A DNA stretch of 64,000 bases from Diadema setosum (taxonomy: Eukaryota; Echinodermata; Echinoidea; Diadematoida; Diadematidae). The translations under genes and the position numbers were made by a program. Where the stretch lies: assembly GCF_964275005.1 (NCBI RefSeq), contig NC_092698.1, forward strand, positions 31,985,162 through 32,049,161, in the 5' to 3' direction. Every line of letters begins with the position of its first letter. The first letter of the stretch is position 1. Positions 11,538-23,200 of this stretch are shown here, one piece after another. Below the pieces are notes generated by a model. That model was not told where the DNA came from. It ran no database searches and saw only the letters and a list, made by a program, of their open reading frames with translations.

Positions 11538-14500
11538 TAGCTGTACCAGTCATACAAACCAAAGCATTTTATATTGTCCGACTGATTGGGGGTTAGCTGA
11601 TTGTTCTGTCCCATTTGATCGCAGGAAATATATCCTCTACTTTGGTAAAAAATGAAATATCAAAAAATCATGGAAACCTGATGGTTTCTATGAGCCTCAT
11701 ACTTCTCTCTTCCTACAAGGTGAGTTAGAAAAAGACCCATTTCACACAAAAGTATTCCAGCTAATATGTGACATACCTTTGACATGATTCTAATAATGGA
11801 TATCATGAGCATGTAGATTTGCATTACTAACCAACTCCATTCATCCAACAAAGTCCATCATCAAATTTGCCATGTTTCCTTCATTTCAAATTAAATTTGG
11901 ATGCATGTAACAACTGGCAATGAGAGTCCGGATATGAATTGCACAATACTCCTAGTCCAGCAGGCGTAATACAGACAAAAAGAAAATATCCGCATCATGA
12001 CATATTTGTTCCAAAACATACTTTGTTCACTTCTCCTGAGGGTAAGCAATGTGGCACTGTCTGATCATTTTTCTTGGCAACACTGACTTACTTTCAAATA
12101 TCCTTTTTAAAGCTTTCAACAACAGCTCATGAAAACTTGCTACCAAAGTGTCGTAGATTAACCATCAGGAATGAAAGGTGCACTGAATGCAGATTATTTT
12201 GAAAAAACGTGTTTATGTATCTTTGTGTTAACAAGTTATCAACAGAGAGACAATCTGTTTGCAACTTCTGAATATAAAATCAATACAGTGTATCTATAAG
12301 ATGATTGGCATAAACAAGTACATATTGAATATGAATTTAAACAAAAATGTTAAACTGAAAATGAGTACCATGTTACACTGGTGGTTAGCAACATCAGAAT
12401 GCCATGTGATAACCCATTTTAAAGGGGCTGCAATTCACTACTGCACATTACACCACTTCCAACATTTCTGAAAGAAAAAAAAAACCAAGAAGATGCAGGG
12501 ATGATTATCTTGTATTTAACAACCCTGTAGTGTCTTGGATGTATTTCTGCCTGGACGAATAAACCAAACAAATGAATAAATGAATTCAGATTTCACATAC
12601 TTTTTGGATTGCCTAAATCACTGCCAGGAACCCCTATGAATATTCCACATAAATTAAGACCGAAAGATACAAGTCATTTCAGCCACGGCTCCCATCACAC
12701 GGCGTTCCACATTCTGAGCACATGGCACATTTATGAACATGACAATGGCAGATTTATCGCTTAGTCCCATGCACTCCAAACAGTGCTGTATTTCCCTTAT
12801 GGTGCATTTGACCAGAAAATTCATACTGCCTCCTGTCCATTTTCTCACATAAAGTAGGTAAGCCTTTCCTGATGGCAGGCTCCACATTTGGACACAATGA
12901 GTTCCACTTTTGTTCTCTTAACCTGCTACTTGTACACCTAGAAGAGCAGCATTGTAATACTGGCAAGCATTCTAACAATTAAAAAGTGTGACAGAAACAA
13001 AAAAAGTGATAATAATAACAATAACATGAATAAAGTAAAAAGATGACAAATAATTTGATGTGATGTCCATAATGGCTATGCAACATGTTTGACATGGCAG
13101 TCAATTATTGCTCAAATTTCACACATGAACGTTCAGTCTTGCAGCCGTCTTGGCACAAAATACACAAACAATGATACAGCGCATGATAATGCTAAATCCG
13201 TCCCGACACGAGTGACTGGGTGCCTACCTGAACCCTCAGCTACAGTACTTTGGACCCTATGTGCAGCCAGGCTTTGGCCAGGTGAAAATAATATCTTTAC
13301 ATAAGGAAATGCTGAATGCAAGTCTCATTATCAATATACAAGCTATCATACATGACATAAGCTGCCTGACTAAGCATTAAACCATTTATCTCTCACCTTT
13401 TCATGGTGGAGACATAGTAAGCTAGGAGTATAAAATAACAAGAAACATTCTGCACATCTGTAGATCTGTATATAATGTGCCTGCACATACACATACTTCA
13501 TGAACATACAATGTACTTGTGATATACACTCCATTTGAACTCAGGTGAAAAAAAAAAAAAAAAATGCCTTCATACAGCATAACCAACCACTGAAATGCAT
13601 TACAACATAAACATTAAATAATCACAGTATATATGTACAAAATGATACACAAAAGTAATCATGACATCATCATGGATGGTTCAGTAAACAAGCGGTTATT
13701 TTTTTTTTCCCCATCTGAAAAGAAAAACAAAAAAGTAAATGTCATCGTATCAGGTAACAATAAGACTATAAGATACTCTTGATGCAAATATTTTGCTATT
13801 CAAAGAAAATTTGGAATAGAAACAGCAAAAAGTTCTTTGATAGCCATATCCCATCAAACTCGTTGCAAACCTCTGCAATCATACTTCACTCATTGACTTT
13901 GTGCGCACTCACAGTTTGTTTGTTTTTTTTAATCTCTCTGACTTCCTTATGAGAGGCAAAGTGTTTATCATTACTGAATCTAATTTTCAATGGCCAGGTC
14001 CGGTTACACCATTGAAACAGGAATGAAAGGGTCATGGTTAGTTACATGAGACAGGGATCAAACTAATTACTCTCTGTTCTTACGTGGTCTATCAGACAGA
14101 GTTCTTTCAGTCAAGATTGTAGTGTGCTTTCTCCTCCAGTGCAGTGAATTTCAAACTACCTCACTCGTCCACATTCAAGATGTCTTGGAAAAAACATTGG
14201 ATAAAAAAATGCCTTCATGGTATGTAGTTGGCACCTGTGTTGTGTTGCTTGAAAAAAATCTTGTCCAGCCCCAAAACTTTCTGTTGGGGTGCACAACAAA
14301 GGACAGGGCTAACCAGAACATAATTCTTAATTCTTATCACCTCTGAAGTTCCCTATCCCTTGCTTGTTATCCTTATAGTCTGCAGAAATGTCTAATGATA
14401 TACTACAATGCTGCGGCACTGGTTATTTCCAGCCGCTCCATTTGTGTGTTTCTTGTGTCCAGAATGTGTGTACAGCCTACGCTCGGTCTCTGAATATGCA

Positions 14501-14816
14501 TGTAGGTTAGGCACAAGCTGCGGGCAGATTGTAAGAAGCGGCGGGGGTTAGCATGGATTAGCACTGTGGAGTTGGCATCTATGAGCTGTGAATGATACCA
14601 TTAGTTTACTGTGGCAAAAACAAGAGATTTCTGCATGCAACATTCTGAGGTAAAAAGTAAAAATTTCCATTGATTATTACAGCACTTGGGACATGCTGAG
14701 TTGTGTAGATAAAGATATCAACTGTTACTAAAACAAAGAAAGTTTACCACTGATGAAATGTTTGTCCTTAGCACTAATCAAAAGACAAATAATGTTTTCT
14801 TTTTCTTTTTCTTTTA

Positions 14817-14968
14817 TATCTTAGCCCTTTCTAAACTTATTTTATCAGATAAACTTTGAATTTCTCTTAGAATTGTATGCTCTTTCACCTTTCATAAGAT
14901 GTTTCTCATTATCTCACAAAAAAATTGGAACCTTAAGCCTCATTCCAACCACAACTATACCATCCCTT
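14817..14968. mobile_element. Foldback family F, half copy
   Basis: It matches only the right arm of family F: AGATAAACTTTGAATT, then ATGCTCTTTC, then CTCATTATCTCAC, ending in ACCATCCCTT. The left arm is missing or too decayed to see. Confidence 0.7.
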
Positions 14969-16816
14969 GAAGAAATTTTGTCTCTCTTGATTCAATTTTG
15001 CTTGAAAATTTTACTGCATGCATACAGTTTTCGTAAATAAGTTCTCTGAAATTTGTTTTGTACTAGTTTCATATATGTTGATAGGATAAGTATACTTAGT
15101 ACAAAGTGTGTATTGTGTGACCAAGAAGTGACAATAACATCTATGGGCGAAGTATCTGCGTAAAGCTCTCACAGATGAAGATGGCTACTGACAAAACTGG
15201 ATCAAATGGAGAAACACAGACTTTCTCACAAATACAAACAATCTGTTCATCTTTGTCTCCTTTTTGAGAGCAGAGTTTTCTTATTGCATTTTAATTGAGA
15301 TAGTCTCATGGCCTGGCAACAAAAATATGAAACTGTGAACGGAATTGCTAATTTGAGATTTTCAACAGCCAATTTCCCTTTCAGCTACGTCAGTATGTAA
15401 CCCACTGCTTCTTTACCAACAACTTTGAATGTTACACTGTACTGCCTCATAGCCATGAAATCACATAGCAGCTTTATGATGTGATGCCAGTGTTTGCAAT
15501 ACGTACATCTTTGCTCAAAAAAATAATGCATGATTGTTCTGTCGGCATAAGCATTTTTACCGTATGATTGACTTTGAGCATGCAGAATTCCAGAATGTAG
15601 CTGTCACTAGAAACCTGGGTTAATGACATGTTGATCCAAACATAGGAGACACATCTTCAAAAAAGTGACTCTAGGAAAGCACAATTAGTTAATGACTCTC
15701 GACCTTGCATTTCAATGAGTGAATCAATGACAGAAGCACAAGTCATTGTGATACCATTTAATGAATTCCTGGTAAGGGTTGCTTGCTATGAATATTGCTC
15801 TGAAGGACAAAATGAAAACACTACAAAAATGTCTAAAGTCCATGTGAATGGTTATTGCATGCAAAGGAGGCATGCCATGTATTGCATACATTGCAAATGG
15901 TGATACCCCTGATTTTTTTCCCCCCTTTCAGTCACTGCTTCTAAATATTTAACAGCTGTCTTAAGTATGAGCATGAAACCAAAATATGATTCACATTGAA
16001 ATGCAAATGCAACACAGACGGACAACAGAATGTTATGGAAATTTTGACTTTTCACAAGTTTTCATGACACATTACGTAGCAGTTTTCAAAAAGGGGTCAC
16101 TGGTAACCAATATATTCAAAACTTGGACTCTGAGAAAACCCTTCCTCATACACAGTGTGTGGGTTTTAGGATGGGTAACATGATATTACATACCTGGGGA
16201 AGGACAAGGGTGTCTCCTTCTTTGGTAATAGCACAGGGGTGTGACACCGCGGGACTACACTGGGTTTGGGATACAGGGTCAGGGAGGTTCACTTAATACA
16301 CTCTACACATACCATGCATGTTGGATGACCTCATGCCACTATACGGGTTAGGATTGGTAATATCAAGCACCTGGTAGTGGCAGAAAAAAGCTACATCCTG
16401 CATTGAATGAGAAGGAATAAGAAAACTTCTTCAGCTGTCGGACGAGGGCTACACATCTCCTCCACCTGCAAAGGATGGTCCGATGCAATGGCAGGGGTCC
16501 AGTACGGAAAGGAGTCTGAATTTGTCACCCCTGGTCCATAAGATGACTTGATTCATGACTATGACGACTTGCAAACGTCCACGGCACAGGAAGCAAACGC
16601 GATCACGCATATGACCATTTGTGCACTCGAAGCTTGGCGGCACCCTGACAAACACACGTATATGAAGACTTTACAGAACGATTTCAGCGACATGCAGAAA
16701 GTGCTTGCATTTCCTTAGCACTGGAGTGAAGGCTAGCCCGCCCCTACGATTGGTGCCCCCTCCTGGCCCTACCTGACCCCACTAGACAAATCATCGCCAG
16801 GTAAACACTAGGCCAC

Positions 16817-17204
16817 TCATAGCCAGACACTTCCTACATTTCCATCAATCTCGGGCTCATCCCCTTTGTCTATGTCGCAGCTCTGAGGAGTCCTGGCATC
16901 ACCGTTGCCATGGGAATCACCATTTATACCAATACATTCTCCAAGGGCATCCAGTCCTTCCTTTTCCCCTGGTGTCAGATCCTCGGCACTCCCACTATCG
17001 ATGATGCCCTGGTACTCGGACAGGTGGTAGGGCGAGTCCCTTGCAGGATCCGAGGCGCTTTTCCGTGGGGAGGACTCGCTGTTAGTATCTAGGGTGCTGC
17101 TTCCGCTGTAAGAGTGGGGAGGGGAAACAGACGGGGAGGTCATAGTGGGGGACGTCGTCGGGGTGGGGTTTGGGGTAAATGGTAACATGGTTGTTAGTGT
17201 GGGT
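16817..17204 (-). CDS. PIP5K1: PIP5K1 exon 13 in window (terminal, C-terminal tail)
   Basis: One base completes Arg 583, then 128 codons and TGA. The acceptor is AAATAACAG after a C/T-rich stretch. The product is Pro/Thr/Ser-rich at first ([20 protein letters not shown]), then acidic, ending NVGSVWL. Phase and strand agree with exon 12, but this tail is not conserved enough to identify by itself, so the join is the least certain one in the gene. Confidence 0.75.
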
Positions 17205-20200
17205 CTGTTATTTTGAATGTAGCAAGGAGGAGGGAAGGGGGAGGAATCGACAAAACGTGCAAAATAATAGGTGCCGTGCAGATGGAAGGTGCTCGACAGG
17301 ATATGGATAAATAACAAAAAATATAACAGGAAGCAAATGCACGTAAATTTCCATAGTTTGAATGGAATAACTCAAAATGTGATTAAAAATGAAGAGAATA
17401 AATAAAAGAATTTACCATTAGATAGGAAATGGAGGGCAGAGGTTTAGTAAGACCGATTGTTTGGAGCATTTGGTGGAAAAAGATTTTAAAATAGGGCCAT
17501 GTGAGAGAGATATAGAGAAAAATAATAGAGGGAGAGTTGGGTGTTGAGGGAAGAGAGGGGAGAGAGAGTGTGTGTGTGTGTGTGAGAGAGAGAGATGGGG
17601 AGAAAGGAGATGTTGGGTATTAGATGTCAAAATAAAGTGATGCTCTATTCTACTACACACATACATACAAGCATCAGCACTTTCAGCACAAAAGAGACAA
17701 TTACCTGTTTTTGTTTCTTATTGTTTTCATATGAACATGACTGATTTCATGATACTCTGGCTTTGGTTTCACGAGTACCTGAGTCAAACACGTTGTAATC
17801 TATCCTATTAAACGAGACCCATCACTTTATATGATTTCAGTAGTATAAAAAAAAAAAAAAAAAATTAAAGGACTTTGTTTTTCCTACTCAATAATAATCA
17901 AGCATCTACAATCATTGGTTTCTTTATCTTATGACCAGACTCTTGGAATGTTAAGAAGTGGTAGTAAAACAACTTAAACTCCCTCCCCTAAATACATTTC
18001 CCCCTCCTTAATTAGTTCATTACCACATAGAGCCTTCAATAAGAGAACAAAAGCCATTGCTAACTACTGTGCAAGGGTTAAAGGGTATGGAGAGTGTACA
18101 TTAAAATAAAGCACTGATATCGAAGAGTCTAGAATACTTGCACCACACATCTAACATCATCTAGCATCAGTATCAATGAACAGTACGAGTTAGATTGAGG
18201 TTAAACAGCTTGGATATACTGTGACAATGTGAACAAATGAAATGGCATATATCAAACAGGGATTAGCGACTCACAAGAAGAACAAACTGAAGAAAATGCA
18301 GAGTCCATCTTGAGTCTGTTTATGATCAGCTTTTAAGCATGAAGACTAGATGCATTTCCGTGTATAGGTCAGACTGTAAGAACTATTCAATGAGCTATTC
18401 AGGGATATCACCTGGGATGTATCGGGCACTCACTAAACTTTGATGCATTACGAATTTGCAGTAAAAATATTGACCAGTTAAAAAGACTTCAGCCTGCAAA
18501 GTTATACAAAGATTCTTTCGAGATATTGCATGCCCTAATGGTAATATAAAAGCTGTTTCATGAATCATGACAGTAAAATTTAATTATGGTGTTACCATGA
18601 GTAAATGAAAGCAGAATTAGTTCAATGCAACAACAGAGAAATGGAAATGCAAAGCAGTGTGCATCATGACATTTTAAGAATGATTTCTTGTAAAGTGGAA
18701 GAATTTGATGATGTTATGAACTGTATGTATGATGGGAATATACATCAAATACATGTATATTTGACAGTTCACAACAAAATGCACCTTTTCACTTGATTTT
18801 CAGATGACGATGAGGAAGATTTTTATCTTATGTGAATCATATTTTTATGGCTAAGGAATAACATAACACCTCATAATATCTCCCTTCACTGATTTTGTGT
18901 GCAAAGCAGCAGGAGAACCACTCCACACCTTTTGCTAAAACGGAAGTCTGTAACCAAAGTATTATTTGGTATCGAATGTACCTAATCAAGGCATTGTCAG
19001 GGTTAACAGCACCAACTGACTTTGACTGAATCTTATCCAGTATTTCAGTGATAAGATACACTGTTTCAGAAGAGCCAGAATAAACCTGCATAGAAAAGGA
19101 GTAATAAATACCATGTCATGGCTTGTCCTGGTACTTGATTTGATTGAATCAAGTTTGACAGAATTTTCACTGAATGCTTCCTAACCAATGATTGAAAAGC
19201 AGACTTTGGCTGTAACATCGTCCCTTTGACCTTTGACCTTCAGTCTCATGATTCCAATTCCAACCAGCCCATCATTGCATGGCTTAGCATACCTGTATAG
19301 ATTTTCTATGTCATATCTTACAAGTCACTGGCAATTAGTCACAGAATCAAAGAAAAGATGGACATATAAATATGGATTAATAGACAGATAAACAAAGGTA
19401 ACAACACAACATCATAGAGGCTTCAGGGCCAGCCAGAAACAACAACAAAAGCAAGAACAAAATAAATCTAAACATCTACACTACAGTATGTCTTGTCAAG
19501 AAAAGAAAACTGCCACACTTATCATGTTTAGATAGGAGGATTGTACTGTACATGTGAGTATCTACACAGTCTGTCTGACAATTTTAAGCCATTAGGAAAA
19601 GAATCAGTTAAGGGTGGCTTGTAAGTCAAGGTACCATAGAAGGTATCTCAATCAAGCACCCAACAATGACACTTGACACATTCTCATCATTAAGGGCAGC
19701 TTCTCAAAAACATAATACATAGAAAATAATCAGGCGTGAGAACATGTGGGGACCAATGTTGAATTTGAATTAACATTAGTCAATCTTGTGCATTAGATTA
19801 TTTGCACATTGCATCACGGTTGGAAGAGATTTTTTTTTTTTTTTTTTTTGGACCAATAGCAGACATTTGAAAGAAGCGAGACCTACTTCTTCACTTCTTT
19901 TTGTTGATGTCAGTATTTTGACATACTCAAACTACCCTGTGTCCCCATAATAAATGTCCTATAGATCCACGAACACAATGGCAAAAGTTCCTCTCAAATG
20001 TTGTTTCAGAACTGAGGTCAGCATATCTCTCACATTATAACACAGTGATAACCGATTCAAGATTTTTCCTCCATTTAATTCTGAACAGTATTACCTCCAA
20101 TGTCACTGGCAGTTACAGTACACATTCCATGTTATGACCTTGATATTGACTGTATTTAAAGAAGCTAGGAGCATCTACTAAAAGCTAGAGGTATGTTGTG

Positions 20201-23200
20201 ATTTTCATGATTTGACAACAACAAAAAAGAGCCAGATGGCAAAGCATCATTCCCCCTTGTTCCTAGGCCCATATGAAATGACTGACACTCATCTCAGCAT
20301 AAGGAAGGAGAGATCACTGTGTCATCCCCTGCTCTCTGAACCCCCTCTTTACTTTCAGGCGCTCTCCCCCTCACCTTTGCGTAAAGTCAACCGTTTGTTC
20401 TACTTGAGCGGCGGAGAGTTTTCTCTCGAGCTCCTTCATGGCCAGACTGCCGGCGTCGTCGGTGTTGATGTTGACGTCCGAGAGGGAGGCCTGGTCCTCG
20501 CTGGTCGCCGGCACGGTTGTCGTGGCGGTGGTGGTCGTCACTGTCGTCGATTGCTGCTTCAGTCGGAATGCGGTCTTGGCAGGCGAGCTTTTCTCGCTGT
20601 CCTGTGCCTCTGTGACTTCTACAGCGGGCGTGTAACCTGATGCCTCCCCACTGAGGGGCGGGGTGCTCGGGACTAGGTCTGGTCTGGGTTCTTTGGGTCG
20701 AGCTCCTAACAGGAATAAAAACAAACAAATATTAACAAGAAGTGACAAAAGAGAATGCACACAATAGCACTTTCCTCTACTTATAGACTGGTCATGCCAT
20801 CATGCTCCATGATATTTATTTTTCTATACTGATCTTCCTCTAAACTTTCTTACTGATAATGTCAAAGTTTATAACAAAGATTTGTAAAAATGGCAATGCA
20901 TTTTCCCTATATTCTGTGCTACTTTAATAGTCTTCATGGAAAATGATTTAAAAATTGTACATTATCAGTGGTTGATGTGGAGTGGGAATCTTGATGAAGA
21001 CTCCTGGGCTATTCTCCTTTAAGCTGGTTCATAAGTCGACTTAGCAAAGCATTTTCCATCCAACAATTCAGACAGGTCTTCAAGAACATAAAGTTACAAA
21101 GTTAACTAGTTGCCATCCCGACCACATAAGCATGCATAGCAATCATGAAGATGAGTCCAGCACTTTCACAACAGACAAGTGTCACCAGCCACCATCCTAA
21201 TAGCAGGCAGCAATACCTGTCTCCTCTGTTGGGAGTGTTTTCTTGGCTTCTGACAAGACGGGCTCTGTCTGCGACCGGGGCCTGTTGGATCCGCTGCCGT
21301 CTGTCTGCCTGGAGCTCTGGCCATACATGCCTGCCTGGCCCCTCTTCTTGGAGGGGGAGTGCTTCACTGCAGTCAGAAAAGTCAAAGGAGAAAGTGCAAC
21401 AGGTGACACGTTATCCTCTTCACAAAATTTCACAGATTTAAAACTACACCATACACTTGTACCTTCAATTCAGTTTACAGAAAGTTATTTAGCCTCTATA
21501 ACCTTTTTTTTTTTTTTTCTGTGGGGTGGGGGCAATTATGTTGTCTTTAATAATAAATTGATGGTCTATTTGTTGTTCCTCTGCAAAGTGTGAAAATGCT
21601 AGAACAACTTCCATGTCAGGTAAAAAAAACAAACAAACAAACAACAAACAAACACACCCAGATTCTGTTAAAGATAGGCAAAATGCAAACTTGAGGGGTA
21701 CTGGTTGTTTGGTTAAGCAGTCCAACATTCCCATTTCAAGCTTTGTGTTATCTTCTGCATCCAATTATGAAGTATTCCGGACCATCAATCATGCATGGCA
21801 TCATTCAAAGTGATGCAGACAAGATATGAATTGAAATTCAAAAGATTTTAGCATGATTTTCTTTGTGAGATAAACCAATATCCTGCTACCAAGCATCACA
21901 ATGGTGTTACTTCTATCATTCTTGTATGTGAAACCAATTTATGGCCTCCGGTATCGCTCATCCTAGGATTTTACACTGTAACAGCGATTTTTCTAAAGTA
22001 ACAAAGGAAATTTTGAATATTTTGTGGTTTGGTTGATACGTACCTTGTTACAATAAATACACAGAAAATTACTGGCAATAACCATATACATGAATTTTCC
22101 AGGACATAGAAACAGAATGCCTACATTAATGCCAATGCCTTTGATCATAACACCATTTGCTATTAGAAATATATGATACTGGTCAATTTATTCATTTATT
22201 GCACTGACACTACATGCCCGGTTAATATGATGTCATGTTTATTGCTAGTCACCAAGAGTGAAGCGTAAGAGGTTGAAACCAATCACCTGTTTTGTTGGTC
22301 TATTTGTTTATGGGGTTTTTTCACAGTGTTTAGGATGTGACAAAACAGCAAGATGACATTGAAGAGTTTATGTCATCTAACCACCTCCCTTAACCCTAAC
22401 TAGGCCGGGGGGGGGGGGCCTCCGAGGTCCCCCCCTCGACGTTCCGCGCGATGTATCGCAATCGCAAAAAGCCATCGCCGCGACGTTTCATGACTTTTTT
22501 CTTTCGAGTCTCCCGCATCTTTTGACACCAAATTTGCGACGCCCGGGCGCGCGGTTCCGAAGTTACGCATAAATATGTACATGCATGTCAGACCAAAAAT
22601 TGCTCAAAAACGTTAATTCGTGTACAATTTCAATGCAAACTGTGCTTACTGGCAAATTTCATAAAAGCATGATTACTTTGGTGTTTTATTGATTAAAATC
22701 AATGAATAACATATTTTCTTGTTCGGAGCGATGTCGCGGACAAATTTCATTGAAAAAACAATGAAAAACATAAAGTCGAAAAAACAAAGAAATACATAAG
22801 AAATTAAAAAAAACAATAAAATACTTAAGAATTTTTTCTGATATCACAATTCTTTTTTATTACATTTGCTAAGGACACTAAAAAGAATATTTACACAAAA
22901 AATGTGCCTGTTTTGAGCTTTATTTTGTGATTTATACCAATTAGTCTGATTTTATGCATCATCATGCATAAATTAGCATAATTTAGCATAAATGATGATT
23001 TTTTTGAAAAATTAAGTTCATGGTATTTTAGATTACATCATAGGCAATGTGTGTGCCAATTTTCGTCGCGATCGCGCGGTCGACGGCCGAGATCTGGAGG
23101 GGGGGCCTGGGAGGCCCCCCCCCCCCCCGGCTCTATCAACTACCTAAATAGCCCGGCCTAGTTAGGGTTAACATCACACTAAAGAAAGGTGGGCGGTGTC

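Larger units (their letters stand above)
4750..16816. other. Region between two convergent genes
   Basis: About 12 kb between the stop of the FAS1 gene (+) and the stop of the PIP5K gene (-). The near ends must hold the two 3' UTRs, whose limits are not visible apart from candidate poly(A) signals for the + gene. The rest is AT-rich sequence with scattered MITEs and simple repeats, listed separately. I see no RNA gene, and no exon with matching splice sites and a recognisable product. Confidence 0.65.

Noticed and set aside
12654..12978. Two overlapping minus-strand open frames (77 and 74 codons), one with IREIQHCLECMGLSDK, faintly like the 24130 frame
   Set aside because: The similarity is about eight residues and in different contexts. 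The area may be PIP5K1 3' UTR or intergenic. Not enough to call an exon.
17000..17050. SPYHLSEYQ in the kinase tail as a counterpart of the talin-binding motif of vertebrate PIP5K1C
   Set aside because: The order of residues differs and the Trp is missing; similarity is no better than chance.
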